Notes: generated from the letters alone by a model not told the origin. A DNA stretch of 46,127 bases from Flavobacteriaceae bacterium (GCA_024743095.1 JANSXF010000030.1:1-46127), one strand, 5' to 3'. Counted from the stretch's first letter, positions 8,442-18,537 are shown. Numbers and translations: made by a program.

Positions 8442-10418
8442 ATGAAAAAATTATTTTTGATGACAGGAGGGGTGTTGTTTTTTATGGTTTCATGTAAACA
8501 GCAACCCAAAGAAGAACAAAAACAGCAGGGTGAAGTCAATGTGGCACCAGATTATGCTCTAGAGCCGGTAAATATTCAAAATGTAAAGTTGAAGGATGAA
8601 TTCTGGTTGCCGATAATACAGAGGGTTCAGGAAAAAACAATAGAATACGCATTGGCCAAATGTGAGGAAGAAGGACGCTTTGATAACTTTCTGATTGCCG
8701 GGGGAGAGATGGAGGGCAAAACAAGGGGAGCGATGCCTTTTGATGATACCGATGTCTACAAAATTATCGAGGGAGCTTCCAATTCCCTGATCAGTGCTCC
8801 AAACGCAAAACTGGAAACTTTGGTGGATTCCTTGGTATCGATTATTAAAGTGGGACAGGAAGCGGATGGTTATTTGACCACTTGGCGTACCATAGATCCG
8901 GCTAATCCGCCGGCCAATTGGGTACATGTTGAAAAAGGAGAACGTTGGGAATCCTTGGAGGCAAGTCACGAACTTTATAATGCTGGCCATTTGTACGAAG
9001 CGGCTGTAGTACATTACAAAGCCACGGGGAAACGGAACTTTCTGGACATAGCCATAAAAAATGCAGATTTGATGGTAGCAACTTTTGGTGATGGCGAAGG
9101 GAAGATTGCCGTTGTTCCAGGACACCAGATCATAGAAACCGGTCTTATTAAATTGTATCAAGTTACCGGTAAAGAGGAATATCTAGATCTTTCCAAATAC
9201 TTTTTGGACAATAGGGGCAATCCTGAAAATCATGAGCTTTTTGGGCCTTATTCCCAAGACCATTTGCCTGTAATTGCACAAGATGAGGTGGTAGGGCATG
9301 CCGTTAGGGCGGTGTACATGTATGCAGCTATGACGGATATTGCCGCGATTCAAAAGGATACGTCCTACTTGGATGCCGTTAATGCACTCTGGGAGAACAT
9401 GGTGAACAAAAAAATGTACATAACGGGAGGTATTGGGGCCAAACACGATGGAGAGGCCTTTGGAGAGAACTATGAGTTGCCCAACTTAACAGCCTACAAC
9501 GAAACATGCGCATCAATCGGTGATGTTTACTGGAACCATAGGTTGCACAACCTTACCGGAGACGTAAAATATTTCGATGTGATTGAAAGAACATTGTATA
9601 ACGGGTTGATTTCTGGACTGTCGCTCGATGGCCAACAATTCTTTTATCCGAATGCGTTGGAATCTGATGGGGTGTATAAATTCAATCAGGGAGCATGCAC
9701 CCGAAAAGATTGGTTCGATTGCTCTTGCTGTCCTACTAATGTGATTCGCTTTATTCCCGCAATGCCCGGTTTGATCTATTCCAAACAAGACGACACACTG
9801 TTCGTGAACTTATATTCATCCAATACAGCAGAAGTACAGCTTAAAAACCATACTGTAGAGGTGGGACAAGAAACTTCTTACCCCTGGAACGGCAAGGTCA
9901 AATTCACCGTAAATCCTAATGAAGCAGGTGAATTTACAATCAAACTTAGAATACCCGGATGGGCTAGAAATGAGGTCCTGCCTGGAGATTTATATCAATA
10001 TGCATCCACAAATGAAATTGGCAACAAAATTTTTATCAATGAAGAGCAACAGGAAGGGATTGTTGATAATGATTATTTCACGGTAACAAGAACATGGGAG
10101 CCTGGCGATGAGGTGGAACTCGAATTTCCAATGTCCGTCCGAAAAGTAATCGCCAATCCAAAAGTAGAGGAAGATAAAGAGAAAATGTCACTGGAATATG
10201 GTCCCATCGTGTATGCGGTAGAGGAAATTGATAATAAAGGAAAGTTTGATGACATTCAGCTAACGGAAAGCGACGAGTTCAAAGTGCAGATGCAGCCCGA
10301 ATTATTGGGAGGCGTCAAAACCATATCAAACGAGAAGTTAACCGCCATACCCTATTACGTATGGTCCAATCGTGGTATTGGTAAAATGAAGGTGTGGTTA
10401 CCTGCAGAGGAAAATTAA
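8442..10418 (+). CDS. GH127 beta-L-arabinofuranosidase, lipoprotein
   Basis: The 658-residue protein carries a lipoprotein signal (MKKLFLMTGGVLFFMVSC, Cys18), so it is anchored in the periplasm or on the surface. It is a compact GH127 enzyme without the extra N-terminal domain of the paralogue at 1672-4032. Expected active-site residues are present: acid/base Glu338 in GEAFGENYELPN, metal ligands Glu354 and Cys356 in YNETCAS, and the Cys429-Cys430 pair in FDCSCCPTN, of which the first should be the nucleophile. The spacing of 16 residues between Glu338 and Glu354 is that of the characterised Bifidobacterium enzyme HypBA1, which cuts beta-1,2-linked arabinofuranosides attached to hydroxyproline. 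It sits between GH51 and araB in one operon. Confidence 0.9.
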   Translation: MKKLFLMTGGVLFFMVSCKQQPKEEQKQQGEVNVAPDYALEPVNIQNVKLKDEFWLPIIQRVQEKTIEYALAKCEEEGRFDNFLIAGGEMEGKTRGAMPFDDTDVYKIIEGASNSLISAPNAKLETLVDSLVSIIKVGQEADGYLTTWRTIDPANPPANWVHVEKGERWESLEASHELYNAGHLYEAAVVHYKATGKRNFLDIAIKNADLMVATFGDGEGKIAVVPGHQIIETGLIKLYQVTGKEEYLDLSKYFLDNRGNPENHELFGPYSQDHLPVIAQDEVVGHAVRAVYMYAAMTDIAAIQKDTSYLDAVNALWENMVNKKMYITGGIGAKHDGEAFGENYELPNLTAYNETCASIGDVYWNHRLHNLTGDVKYFDVIERTLYNGLISGLSLDGQQFFYPNALESDGVYKFNQGACTRKDWFDCSCCPTNVIRFIPAMPGLIYSKQDDTLFVNLYSSNTAEVQLKNHTVEVGQETSYPWNGKVKFTVNPNEAGEFTIKLRIPGWARNEVLPGDLYQYASTNEIGNKIFINEEQQEGIVDNDYFTVTRTWEPGDEVELEFPMSVRKVIANPKVEEDKEKMSLEYGPIVYAVEEIDNKGKFDDIQLTESDEFKVQMQPELLGGVKTISNEKLTAIPYYVWSNRGIGKMKVWLPAEEN

Positions 10419-10442
10419 TGCATTGAAGATAGAAAAGAACCA

Positions 10443-12125
10443 ATGAAGAAACATGTAATAGGACTCGATTATGGTTCCGACTCGGTAAGAGCAGTACTGA
10501 TTGATTCCCAAAACGGAGCGGAACTGGCTTCCGAAGTATTCTGGTACCCTAGGTGGAAAGCACAAAAATATTGTAAACCTGGAATCAACCAGTTCAGGCA
10601 GCACCCTTTGGACCATATTGAGGGATTGGAGCATACGATAAGCTCCGTGATGAAACAAAGTGAGGTGGCTCCGGATACCGTAAAAGGCATCTGCATTGAT
10701 ACTACGGGCTCTTCGCCAATGCCAGTGACTCAAGATGGTACGGCATTGGCGTGTGTGGAAGGTTTTGAGGAAAATCCTAACGCCATGATGGTACTTTGGA
10801 AAGACCACACCGCGGTAAAAGAAGCCAATGAAATCAACGAATTGGCCAGAAGCTGGGGTGGTGAGGACTATACCAAATATGAAGGGGGGATTTATTCTTC
10901 CGAATGGTTCTGGGCCAAAATACTTCATGTGGCCAGAGAAGATAAAAGCGTAATTGATGCCACGCACACATGGATGGAACATTGCGATTTTATCACTTAC
11001 CTACTGGCTGACCAAAAAGATTTGAAAAAGTTCAAGCGCAGCAGGTGTGCAGCAGGGCATAAAGCCATGTGGCACGAAAGCTGGGGCGGGCTTCCCGATG
11101 CAGCCTTTTTATCAAAATTAGACCCATATTTGGCTTCACTTCGAGATGATTTGTACGAAGAAACCTTTACCTCCAACGAAATTGCAGGCCACCTGAACAA
11201 AGAGTGGGCGGGCAAATTGGGATTGACAACGGATACGGTAATCGCCGTGGGCACTTTTGATGCCCATGCAGGAGCCGTTGGTGCCAAAGTGGACCATCAT
11301 GCCTTGGTCAGGGTAATGGGAACGTCAACTTGTGATATTATGGTGTCGTCCAACGAAGCCGTAGGCGATAAAACCGTTAAAGGTATCTGCGGGCAGGTTG
11401 ATGGTTCCGTAATCCCGGGCATGGTCGGTTTGGAAGCTGGCCAATCCGCCTTTGGAGACGTATTGGCATGGTTCAAGGACGTATTACAATGGCCGATAGA
11501 TAACTTGGTTTTAAACTCCAAAGTACTATCAGAAGAACAAAAAGCAGACCTTAAAGCTGAGGTCGAATCAAGGTTCATAAGGCTTTTGGCGGAACAAGCC
11601 GAGGCAATCCCGTTGTCAGAATCCGTGCCAATCGCATTGGACTGGGTGAACGGGCGAAGAACCCCGGATGCCAATCAAGAATTAAAAAGTGCCATTTCTG
11701 GAATCTCGTTGGGAACCAAGGCACCACATTTTTTTAAAGCCTTGATCAATGCCATTTGCTTTGGAGCCAAAATGATTGTGGACCGTTTTGAGGACGAAGG
11801 GGTGAAAATTGAGACTGTAATCGGGATTGGTGGCGTGGCCAGAAAATCACCATTCATCATGCAGACTTTGGCCAATGTGCTCAATATGCCCATTAAAGTT
11901 GCGGAATCCGATCAAGCACCTGCTTTGGGTGCAGCGATATACGCAGCAGTTGCGGCTGGAATCTATGAAAACGTAATCGAGGCCAGTAAAGTAATGGGAA
12001 GTGACTTTGAAGCAGAATATTTTCCGCAGTCCTCCCAAGTGGAAGTGTACGCCCAATTATTGGAAGAGTACAAGCAGCTTGGAAACTTTGTGGAAGAACA
12101 AACCAACAAAAAAAATAAGACATGA
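10443..12125 (+). CDS. araB: L-ribulokinase
   Basis: The 560-residue FGGY-family kinase phosphorylates L-ribulose to L-ribulose 5-phosphate with ATP in the cytoplasm. The N-terminal phosphate-binding segment is GLDYGSDSVRAVLID, the central part has GTFDAHAGAVGAKVDHHA and MGTSTCD, and the C-terminal ATPase part has GIGGVARKSPFIMQTLANV followed by DQAPALGAAIYA. Length agrees with bacterial AraB. Its TGA stop overlaps the araD start by four bases (ATGA at 12122-12125), a sign of translational coupling. Confidence 0.95.
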   Translation: MKKHVIGLDYGSDSVRAVLIDSQNGAELASEVFWYPRWKAQKYCKPGINQFRQHPLDHIEGLEHTISSVMKQSEVAPDTVKGICIDTTGSSPMPVTQDGTALACVEGFEENPNAMMVLWKDHTAVKEANEINELARSWGGEDYTKYEGGIYSSEWFWAKILHVAREDKSVIDATHTWMEHCDFITYLLADQKDLKKFKRSRCAAGHKAMWHESWGGLPDAAFLSKLDPYLASLRDDLYEETFTSNEIAGHLNKEWAGKLGLTTDTVIAVGTFDAHAGAVGAKVDHHALVRVMGTSTCDIMVSSNEAVGDKTVKGICGQVDGSVIPGMVGLEAGQSAFGDVLAWFKDVLQWPIDNLVLNSKVLSEEQKADLKAEVESRFIRLLAEQAEAIPLSESVPIALDWVNGRRTPDANQELKSAISGISLGTKAPHFFKALINAICFGAKMIVDRFEDEGVKIETVIGIGGVARKSPFIMQTLANVLNMPIKVAESDQAPALGAAIYAAVAAGIYENVIEASKVMGSDFEAEYFPQSSQVEVYAQLLEEYKQLGNFVEEQTNKKNKT

Positions 12126-12823
12126 GCTCAAAATACAAATCGCTCAAAGAAGAATGTTACGAAGCGAACATGGAACTCAATGCCCTGGGTTTGGTCATAT
12201 ATACCTTTGGTAATGTGAGTGCTGTGGACAGGGAAAATGCTGTTTTTGGCATCAAGCCCAGTGGTGTGCCCTATGAAACACTTAAACCAGAGGATATCGT
12301 GATCATGGATTACGATAACAATGTGGTCGAAGGAAATCTTAGGCCATCATCGGATACAAAAACCCATAGTTATCTGTATAAAAACTGGGAGAATATAGGG
12401 GGAGTGGCCCATACGCATGCCATGTACTCGGTTTCTTGGGCACAGGCACAAAAGGATATCCCAATTTTTGGAACCACACATGCCGATCATCTCACCCAAG
12501 ATATTCCTTGTGCCCCGCCCATGGACGATGAACTTATAGAAGGGAATTATGAGCACAATACAGGAATCCAGATTTTGGACTGTTTCAAGGAAAGAAATTT
12601 GGACTACAACGAAGTTGAGATGGTTCTGATTGGGAACCATGGTCCTTTTGCTTGGGGGAAAAATGCCGGCAAGGCAGTTTATAATACCAAAGTATTGGAA
12701 ACAGTAGCCCAAATGGCCTACTTGACCTTGCAGATTAATCCACAGGCACCTAGATTGAAAGATTCACTAATAAAAAAACACTACGAGCGTAAGCATGGTA
12801 AAAACGCCTATTACGGTCAATAA
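12122..12823 (+). CDS. araD: L-ribulose-5-phosphate 4-epimerase
   Basis: The 233-residue class II aldolase/epimerase converts L-ribulose 5-phosphate to D-xylulose 5-phosphate, which enters the pentose phosphate pathway. Family motifs are FGNVSAVD near residue 30, the substrate loop KPSGVPY, the zinc ligands in VAHTHAMYSVSWAQA and THADH, and NHGPFAWG near residue 165. Length is normal for AraD. It overlaps araB by 4 nt and araA follows after 14 nt, so it is an internal gene of the ara operon. Confidence 0.95.
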   Translation: MSSKYKSLKEECYEANMELNALGLVIYTFGNVSAVDRENAVFGIKPSGVPYETLKPEDIVIMDYDNNVVEGNLRPSSDTKTHSYLYKNWENIGGVAHTHAMYSVSWAQAQKDIPIFGTTHADHLTQDIPCAPPMDDELIEGNYEHNTGIQILDCFKERNLDYNEVEMVLIGNHGPFAWGKNAGKAVYNTKVLETVAQMAYLTLQINPQAPRLKDSLIKKHYERKHGKNAYYGQ

Positions 12824-12837
12824 ATAAACTGCAGTAA

Positions 12838-14343
12838 ATGAAAATATCCGAAAAAGAAATCTGGTTTGTAACAGGAAGTCAACATTTGTATGGACCAGAG
12901 ACTTTAAAACAAGTGGCCAGCAATTCCAAAGCAATAGTGGATGGATTGAATGCAGAAGGAAAACTGCCCGTCACCTTGGTTTTTAAACCCATTGTAACCA
13001 CGCCGCAAGAAATAACGACAGTATGTCGCGAAGCCAGTAACGAACCATCCTGTATTGGGGTGGTAACGTGGATGCATACCTTTTCACCAGCAAAAATGTG
13101 GATTGCAGGACTCTCTATTTTGAGCAAGCCGTTGTGTCATCTCCATACACAGTTCAATGCAGAGATCCCTTGGGGGAGTATCGACATGGACTTTATGAAC
13201 CTGAACCAATCGGCACATGGTGACAGGGAATTTGGTTTTATGATGTCAAGAATGCGTAAGAACCGCAAAGTAGTAGTGGGCCATTGGAAAGAAGAACGTG
13301 TTCAGAACAGATTGTCCGTTTGGGCAAGAACAGCTTTGGGTGCGGATGAATTAAAACATATGAAAGTTGCCCGAATCGGGGACAACATGCGCGAAGTTGC
13401 CGTTACCGAAGGAGATAAGGTTGCAGCCCAGATGCGTTTTGGCGTAGCCGTTAACGGTTACGATTCATTGGACATCACCAATATTATTGATGGGTTGGAA
13501 CAAAAAGCTGTTGATCAATTGATTGAGGAATACGAAGCCAGCTACGTCTTGTTAGAATCACTCCAAAAAAATGGAGCGCGGCGTCAATCCTTGATAGATT
13601 CAGCCAAAATAGAATTGGGACTAAGAACCTTCTTGGACGATGGTGGATTTAAGGCGTTCACTGATACTTTTGAGAACCTCGGGGCACTAAAGCAGTTGCC
13701 GGGTCTCGCGGTGCAACGTTTAATGGCCGATGGATATGGCTTTGGTGGCGAAGGCGATTGGAAAACAGCCGCTTTGACCAGAACCATGAAAGTAATGGCC
13801 GAAGGCTTGGAAGGGGGTACGTCGTTCATGGAAGATTATACCTATCACTTCACCCCTCAAAAAGATTATGTGCTCGGCTCACACATGTTGGAGATTTGTC
13901 CTTCCATTGCAAGTGCAAAACCATCCTGTGAAGTACACCCGTTGGGCATTGGAGGTAAAGAAGACCCGGTAAGATTGGTTTTTGATTCTCCGGCAGGAGA
14001 TGCCTTGAACGCTTCCTTGGTCGATATGGGCAACAGATTCCGATTGATTGTAAACGAAGTCGAAGCCGTGGAACCCATGGCCGATTTGCCAAAACTACCA
14101 GTGGCACGAGTGCTTTGGGATGCAAAGCCAAATTTGGATGTTGCTGCGACCGCATGGATTCATGCTGGTGGAGCGCACCATACTGTTTATACACAAGCAT
14201 TGACTACCGAATATATGGAAGATTTTGCCGATATTTTTGGAATAGAACTTTTAGTCATAGATTCGGATACGAAACTAAGGGCATTTAAAGATCAACTCCA
14301 TGCTAACGAAGCCTATTATCACCTCTTTCAGCATGGGATGTAA
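12838..14343 (+). CDS. araA: L-arabinose isomerase
   Basis: The 501-residue cytoplasmic enzyme interconverts L-arabinose and L-ribulose with a divalent metal. It begins with [13 protein letters not shown] and contains [27 protein letters not shown] and [15 protein letters not shown], all signature blocks of AraA, with metal-ligand Glu and His regions FGGEGDW and [11 protein letters not shown] further on. Length matches the family. It follows araD by 14 nt and is followed by galM after 22 nt on the same strand. Confidence 0.96.
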   Translation: MKISEKEIWFVTGSQHLYGPETLKQVASNSKAIVDGLNAEGKLPVTLVFKPIVTTPQEITTVCREASNEPSCIGVVTWMHTFSPAKMWIAGLSILSKPLCHLHTQFNAEIPWGSIDMDFMNLNQSAHGDREFGFMMSRMRKNRKVVVGHWKEERVQNRLSVWARTALGADELKHMKVARIGDNMREVAVTEGDKVAAQMRFGVAVNGYDSLDITNIIDGLEQKAVDQLIEEYEASYVLLESLQKNGARRQSLIDSAKIELGLRTFLDDGGFKAFTDTFENLGALKQLPGLAVQRLMADGYGFGGEGDWKTAALTRTMKVMAEGLEGGTSFMEDYTYHFTPQKDYVLGSHMLEICPSIASAKPSCEVHPLGIGGKEDPVRLVFDSPAGDALNASLVDMGNRFRLIVNEVEAVEPMADLPKLPVARVLWDAKPNLDVAATAWIHAGGAHHTVYTQALTTEYMEDFADIFGIELLVIDSDTKLRAFKDQLHANEAYYHLFQHGM

Positions 14344-14365
14344 TTAACTAACAAAAACTATAATA

Positions 14366-15550
14366 ATGAGTATAGCCAAACCTTCAATAATGTACGCTGT
14401 TCTGCTTTTGGTCTTTAGTATAATGGGCTGTAAGCAAAACAAAAAAGAAAGTCAATCAGAAATGGAGACCGTAACAACCGAAAGTGAGCAAAACCCAATC
14501 GAAGAAACTGCGTTTGGAGAAATGCCAGATGGTACCAAAGTGAAGAAATTCACCTTAAAAAATAATGTGGGAATGGAAGTAGATGTCATTACCTATGGTG
14601 GCATCATTACTCGTTGGACGGCACCCGATAAGCAAGGGGAGTTTGAGGATATCGTTCTAGGCTTTGAAAACTTGGACCAATACTTGGATGGCAACCCTTA
14701 TTTTGGTGCTCTCATAGGAAGATACGGTAATCGAATTGCCGGAGGTCAATTTTCTTTGGATGGTGAGACGTATAAGTTGGCCACTAACGATGGTGACAAT
14801 CACCTACATGGTGGAGAAAAAGGTTTTGATAAGGTAGTTTGGCAAGGCGAGGCCAAAAATACTTCGAAGGGTGCTGTTTTAGAGCTTACTTATACCAGTA
14901 AGGATGGCGAAGAAGGATACCCCGGAAAATTGGATGTGAAGGTCACTTATACCCTTACTGACAATAACGAACTGGATATCCAGTATGAAGCAGTTACCGA
15001 TAAGTCTACCGTTGTGAACTTAACGCAGCACAGTTATTTTAATCTTTCTGGTCAACTTTCCGAACCGGTATTAGATCATAAAATTTATCTAAATGCTGAT
15101 ACTTACCTGCCAGTTGATCAAGGTTTGATCCCAACGGGCGAATTTAGAGAGGTAGTTGGAACACCTTTTGATTTTACTGAATCCAAATCAATAGGGGAAG
15201 AGATAGATGCCCAGAATGAACAATTGGGCCTCGGTGGCGGATATGACCACTGTTGGGTACTCAACGAAACCGAAAAGGATTTAGGTTTGGCAGCCAGCGC
15301 ACATCACCCGGAAACAGGTAGGTTTTTGGAGGTATATACCAACGAACCCGGAATCCAGTTTTATAGCGGGAACTTTTTGGATGGTACCTTGCCATCAAAA
15401 ACAGGAGGAACCTATGTGAAGCGTTCAGGCTTCTGTTTGGAAACACAACATTATCCTGATAGTCCTAACCAACCCGATTTCCCCTCAGTAAGATTAAATC
15501 CAGCGGAAACCTATTCTTCCAGGACCATATTCAAACTATCAACCAAATAA
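14366..15550 (+). CDS. galM: aldose 1-epimerase (mutarotase), lipoprotein
   Basis: This 394-residue protein has a lipoprotein signal ending at Cys22 (VLLLVFSIMGC) and an acidic linker, followed by a galactose mutarotase fold. Visible family features are RYGNRIAGGQFSLDG, the active-site histidines in DNHLHGGEKGFD and NLTQHSYFNLSG, and the catalytic Glu in NEPGIQFYSGN. It speeds interconversion of alpha and beta anomers of sugars. Being membrane-anchored outside the cytoplasm, it probably prepares arabinose released by the exported arabinofuranosidases for uptake by the symporter encoded 9 nt downstream. Confidence 0.92.
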   Translation: MSIAKPSIMYAVLLLVFSIMGCKQNKKESQSEMETVTTESEQNPIEETAFGEMPDGTKVKKFTLKNNVGMEVDVITYGGIITRWTAPDKQGEFEDIVLGFENLDQYLDGNPYFGALIGRYGNRIAGGQFSLDGETYKLATNDGDNHLHGGEKGFDKVVWQGEAKNTSKGAVLELTYTSKDGEEGYPGKLDVKVTYTLTDNNELDIQYEAVTDKSTVVNLTQHSYFNLSGQLSEPVLDHKIYLNADTYLPVDQGLIPTGEFREVVGTPFDFTESKSIGEEIDAQNEQLGLGGGYDHCWVLNETEKDLGLAASAHHPETGRFLEVYTNEPGIQFYSGNFLDGTLPSKTGGTYVKRSGFCLETQHYPDSPNQPDFPSVRLNPAETYSSRTIFKLSTK

Positions 15551-15559
15551 TAAGCGAAA

Positions 15560-17179
15560 ATGCAGACACTGGATACTTTTGATTGGATAGCGATATCCAT
15601 ATACTTTTTGGTTCTTTTGGGGATAGCTCTTTGGGTAATCCGTAAAAAGGAGAACAATACAGAGGATTACTTTTTGGCCGGCAGAAATGTGGGATGGTTT
15701 GTTGTCGGAGCCTCCATCTTTGCATCCAATATAGGGTCCGAACATGTTGTGGGACTCGCGGGAGCGGGAGCAGGCGACCGTTTACCCATGTTGATTTATG
15801 AAATACAAGCTTGGATCGTTCTTATTCTAGGTTGGGTATTCCTACCGTTTTATGCACGGGCAGGAGTTTTTACAATGCCCGAATTTTTGGAAAAGCGATT
15901 TGATGCCAGGGCAAGATGGATTCTTTCCGTATTTTCTATCGTAGCATACGTTCTTACCAAGATTTCTGTGACAATTTATGCAGGTGGTGTGGTCGTTTCT
16001 GCACTCTTGGGGATAGATTTTTGGACAGGAGCCATTGCTACTGTGGTACTAACGGGAATTTATACCGTACTTGGAGGAATGCGTGCAGTAGTTTACACGG
16101 AGACCTTACAGGCTGTGATTCTAGTAATCGGAGCAGCGGCACTTACATTTATTGGATTGAACCACGTAGGTGGATGGGAGAGTATGAAACAGACCGTTAC
16201 CCCGGAATACCTTAATATGTGGAGAGCGGCCTCCGATCCGGACTTTCCTTGGCCACCCTTGTTGATAGCAAGTACCATAACGGGAATTTGGTATTGGTGT
16301 ACAGACCAGTATATAGTGCAACGTGCATTGACGGCAAAGAACATAAAAGAGGGTAGGAGAGGAACCATTTTCGGGGCTTTATTGAAGTTGCTGCCCGTGT
16401 TCCTATTCTTGATTCCAGGTGTAATTGCTTTGACCTTAAAAATGAGAGGGGAATTGAACTGGGACAGCCCGGACCAAGCATTTCCTGTATTGATGAGCAA
16501 CTTATTGCCATCTGGACTTAGAGGACTGGTGGCCGCAGGTCTTTTGGCTGCATTGATGAGTTCCTTGGCCTCGGTTTTTAATTCGTGTTCCACACTCTTT
16601 ACAGTGGATATCTATAAAAAGTTACGTCCCGATGCGCCAGAAAAGAAATTGGTGCGTACAGGACAGATTGCAACGGTGATTGTGGTAATTATAGGAATCA
16701 TCTGGATTCCAATTATGGCCAATATATCTGGAGTGCTTTATGAATACCTGCAAAGTGTCCAGTCTTATATAGCACCTCCGATTACAGCAGTATTCCTATT
16801 GGGTATTTTTCATAAACGAATCAATGCGCAAGGGGCATTCGTGACCATGGTGGTCGGATTTATCGTGGGAGCGCTTCGTATTGTGTTGGAGTTGGTGAAG
16901 GGTTCCTTGAACCCTGATAGTTTCTGGTTCTTGTTGGGTGATATGAACTTTCTGTCCTTTGCTTCATGGTTCTTCTTGTTCTGTATTATCCTGATTTTGG
17001 TCGTGAGCTATGCTACGGCGCCGCCATCAGAAGAAAAGCTCAAGAACCTTACCTATGCCACTATTTCGGAAGAGGAAAGAAAGCAGAACAAAAACAGTTA
17101 CAATTGGAAAGATATAGCCATTTCCATCGTTATTATAGCCATTGTGGCCTATGTGATGATATGGTTCAATGGAAAATAA
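15560..17179 (+). CDS. sodium/solute symporter (SSS family), probable L-arabinose importer
   Basis: The 539-residue protein is a polytopic inner-membrane transporter with about 13-14 hydrophobic segments. The SSS family signature is at residues 30-65: TEDYFLAGRNVGW followed by GASIFASNIGSEHVVGLAG. It also has GGMRAVVYTETLQAV and WYWCTDQYIVQRAL, typical of SglT-like sugar symporters. As last gene of the arabinose operon it most likely imports arabinose with sodium; the sugar is inferred from its neighbours. It is followed by a bidirectional terminator shared with the converging tolC-like gene. Confidence 0.88.
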   Translation: MQTLDTFDWIAISIYFLVLLGIALWVIRKKENNTEDYFLAGRNVGWFVVGASIFASNIGSEHVVGLAGAGAGDRLPMLIYEIQAWIVLILGWVFLPFYARAGVFTMPEFLEKRFDARARWILSVFSIVAYVLTKISVTIYAGGVVVSALLGIDFWTGAIATVVLTGIYTVLGGMRAVVYTETLQAVILVIGAAALTFIGLNHVGGWESMKQTVTPEYLNMWRAASDPDFPWPPLLIASTITGIWYWCTDQYIVQRALTAKNIKEGRRGTIFGALLKLLPVFLFLIPGVIALTLKMRGELNWDSPDQAFPVLMSNLLPSGLRGLVAAGLLAALMSSLASVFNSCSTLFTVDIYKKLRPDAPEKKLVRTGQIATVIVVIIGIIWIPIMANISGVLYEYLQSVQSYIAPPITAVFLLGIFHKRINAQGAFVTMVVGFIVGALRIVLELVKGSLNPDSFWFLLGDMNFLSFASWFFLFCIILILVVSYATAPPSEEKLKNLTYATISEEERKQNKNSYNWKDIAISIVIIAIVAYVMIWFNGK

Positions 17180-17203
17180 ATGCTTTGGAAAGTATGTAAT
17201 TTG

Positions 17204-17231
17204 AAAAGGGGCGCCAATGGCGTCCCTTTTT
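17204..17231. terminator. bidirectional intrinsic terminator between symporter and TolC genes
   Basis: AAAAGGGGCGCC (17204-17215), a 3-nt AAT loop and GGCGTCCCTTTT (17219-17230) form a 12-bp stem with one G-U pair, with A-tract and T-tract on the two sides. It works in both directions, as needed for the two converging operons; it just overlaps the last codon of the TolC-like gene. Confidence 0.8.
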
Positions 17232-18537
17232 ATATCTGTAGGCTTCCGGCCAATTGTTTTAGGATAATCTCCGAAACCTTTGCCTGGTACTTGGCGTTGC
17301 TATTTCTAACCTTGGCATTGATGTAGTTAAGTTGAGCGGTTCGGAACTCAATTGTAGGGATAATACCAATACGGTACTTCTCGACGGTGATGTCAAGGTT
17401 TTCCTTGGCGATGGATTCGTTTTTTTCCTCCAGTTCCATCAAACTTATATTGGTAAGATAGGTTTGGTAGGTGCTGTTTACCATAGAAGTTAAGCTCTGT
17501 TCCTGTTCGGCAATTGCTATTTCGGCATTCTCCAACGCAATTTTCCCGATTTTTTCGTTCCTGTTCTGATTGAATCCGTCAAACAAGTTCAAAGAGGCAC
17601 CAAAACCATAGTTGAAGCCATTGGATTGTGAACGCGTGCTAAACCCTAGCTCCGAGGTGGAATTTCCGATGTTGTAACCCGTGGTCACATATATTGAAGG
17701 ATACCGCGAAGCCTTAATTTGTTTAAGCTGCAATTCACTTATCCGTTTGCTTATTTTTTCGGCCTGCAACTGAGGGTTCTCTTCAACCACCTGATTTTCC
17801 AATTCTTCAAGATTGAGCTGCTGGTCAACAAAAATTTCTGGAATGACCTTAAAATCGATTTTTAGATCGCGGGCCAATTGTTCGTTCAGTTGGATTTTTG
17901 TGTTTTTGTGGAGTTCCTGCTGACGTTGCATTTGGGTTTTATCCGTATTCAAATCTACCTGGGCGTTCAACACCTCTAACTTGGAGGCTTTGCCTATGGT
18001 AAAACGGTTTTGGGCCAGTTCTACCCGTTGTTCGGATATCAATAGGGTACTGTCCAAGGCGGAAAGTTGCTGTTGCTGTTGCACCAAATCGTAGTAGGTG
18101 GTCATTACATCGCCCACTTTTCCCAAAATAGCTTGTTTTAGCTCAGCTTCCCCCAGTTTTTGGGTTTCCTTGAGCTGTTCGTAGTTGGCAAACATTCGCA
18201 ATCCGTCGAAAATAGTCCATTCCAAGGCTACCCCATAATTAAGGTTGCTGTTCTTGGCATTATCTCGCTCTACTTCCGTTCCATCTACACGTGTTTGAGA
18301 TAGGTTTTGAACACTGTTGTTGTCCACAATACTCGCGGTGACCTGTGGCAGCATACCTGCCTGACCTGGGCTCGCGCCAACTTGATCCATACGAAGGTCG
18401 TTCTTGGCAGTCTTTATCTGGTAATTGTTCTCTAACGCAATCTTTACGGCTTCTTCAACGGTAAGCACTTCCTGTGCGTTAGAAGAAAGCGTTGTGGCCA
18501 ATACTAATAAGAACAGTAGGTAATTTTTAAAATCCAT
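17230..18537 (-). CDS. TolC-family outer membrane efflux protein
   Basis: The 435-residue protein has a signal peptide (MDFKNYLLFLLVLATTLSSNA before QE) and the long amphipathic helices of TolC-like outer membrane channels. Two repeats of the outer membrane efflux domain are visible: the opening TVEEAVKIALENNYQIKTAKND, about residues 25-210, and a second from about 235 with the helix pair ending at residue 430. It is the last gene of a three-gene efflux operon and starts 3 nt after the pump gene, so it should be the exit duct of the RND complex. Substrates cannot be predicted. Confidence 0.9.
   Translation of the reverse strand: MDFKNYLLFLLVLATTLSSNAQEVLTVEEAVKIALENNYQIKTAKNDLRMDQVGASPGQAGMLPQVTASIVDNNSVQNLSQTRVDGTEVERDNAKNSNLNYGVALEWTIFDGLRMFANYEQLKETQKLGEAELKQAILGKVGDVMTTYYDLVQQQQQLSALDSTLLISEQRVELAQNRFTIGKASKLEVLNAQVDLNTDKTQMQRQQELHKNTKIQLNEQLARDLKIDFKVIPEIFVDQQLNLEELENQVVEENPQLQAEKISKRISELQLKQIKASRYPSIYVTTGYNIGNSTSELGFSTRSQSNGFNYGFGASLNLFDGFNQNRNEKIGKIALENAEIAIAEQEQSLTSMVNSTYQTYLTNISLMELEEKNESIAKENLDITVEKYRIGIIPTIEFRTAQLNYINAKVRNSNAKYQAKVSEIILKQLAGSLQI

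Noticed and set aside
8559..9161. Antisense open frame of 200 codons inside the GH127 lipoprotein gene
   Set aside because: Fully covered by the GH127 coding frame with intact catalytic motifs; no domain and no start signal of its own.
10398..10982. Antisense open frame of 194 codons inside araB
   Set aside because: Shadow of the araB frame; no homologous pattern recognised.
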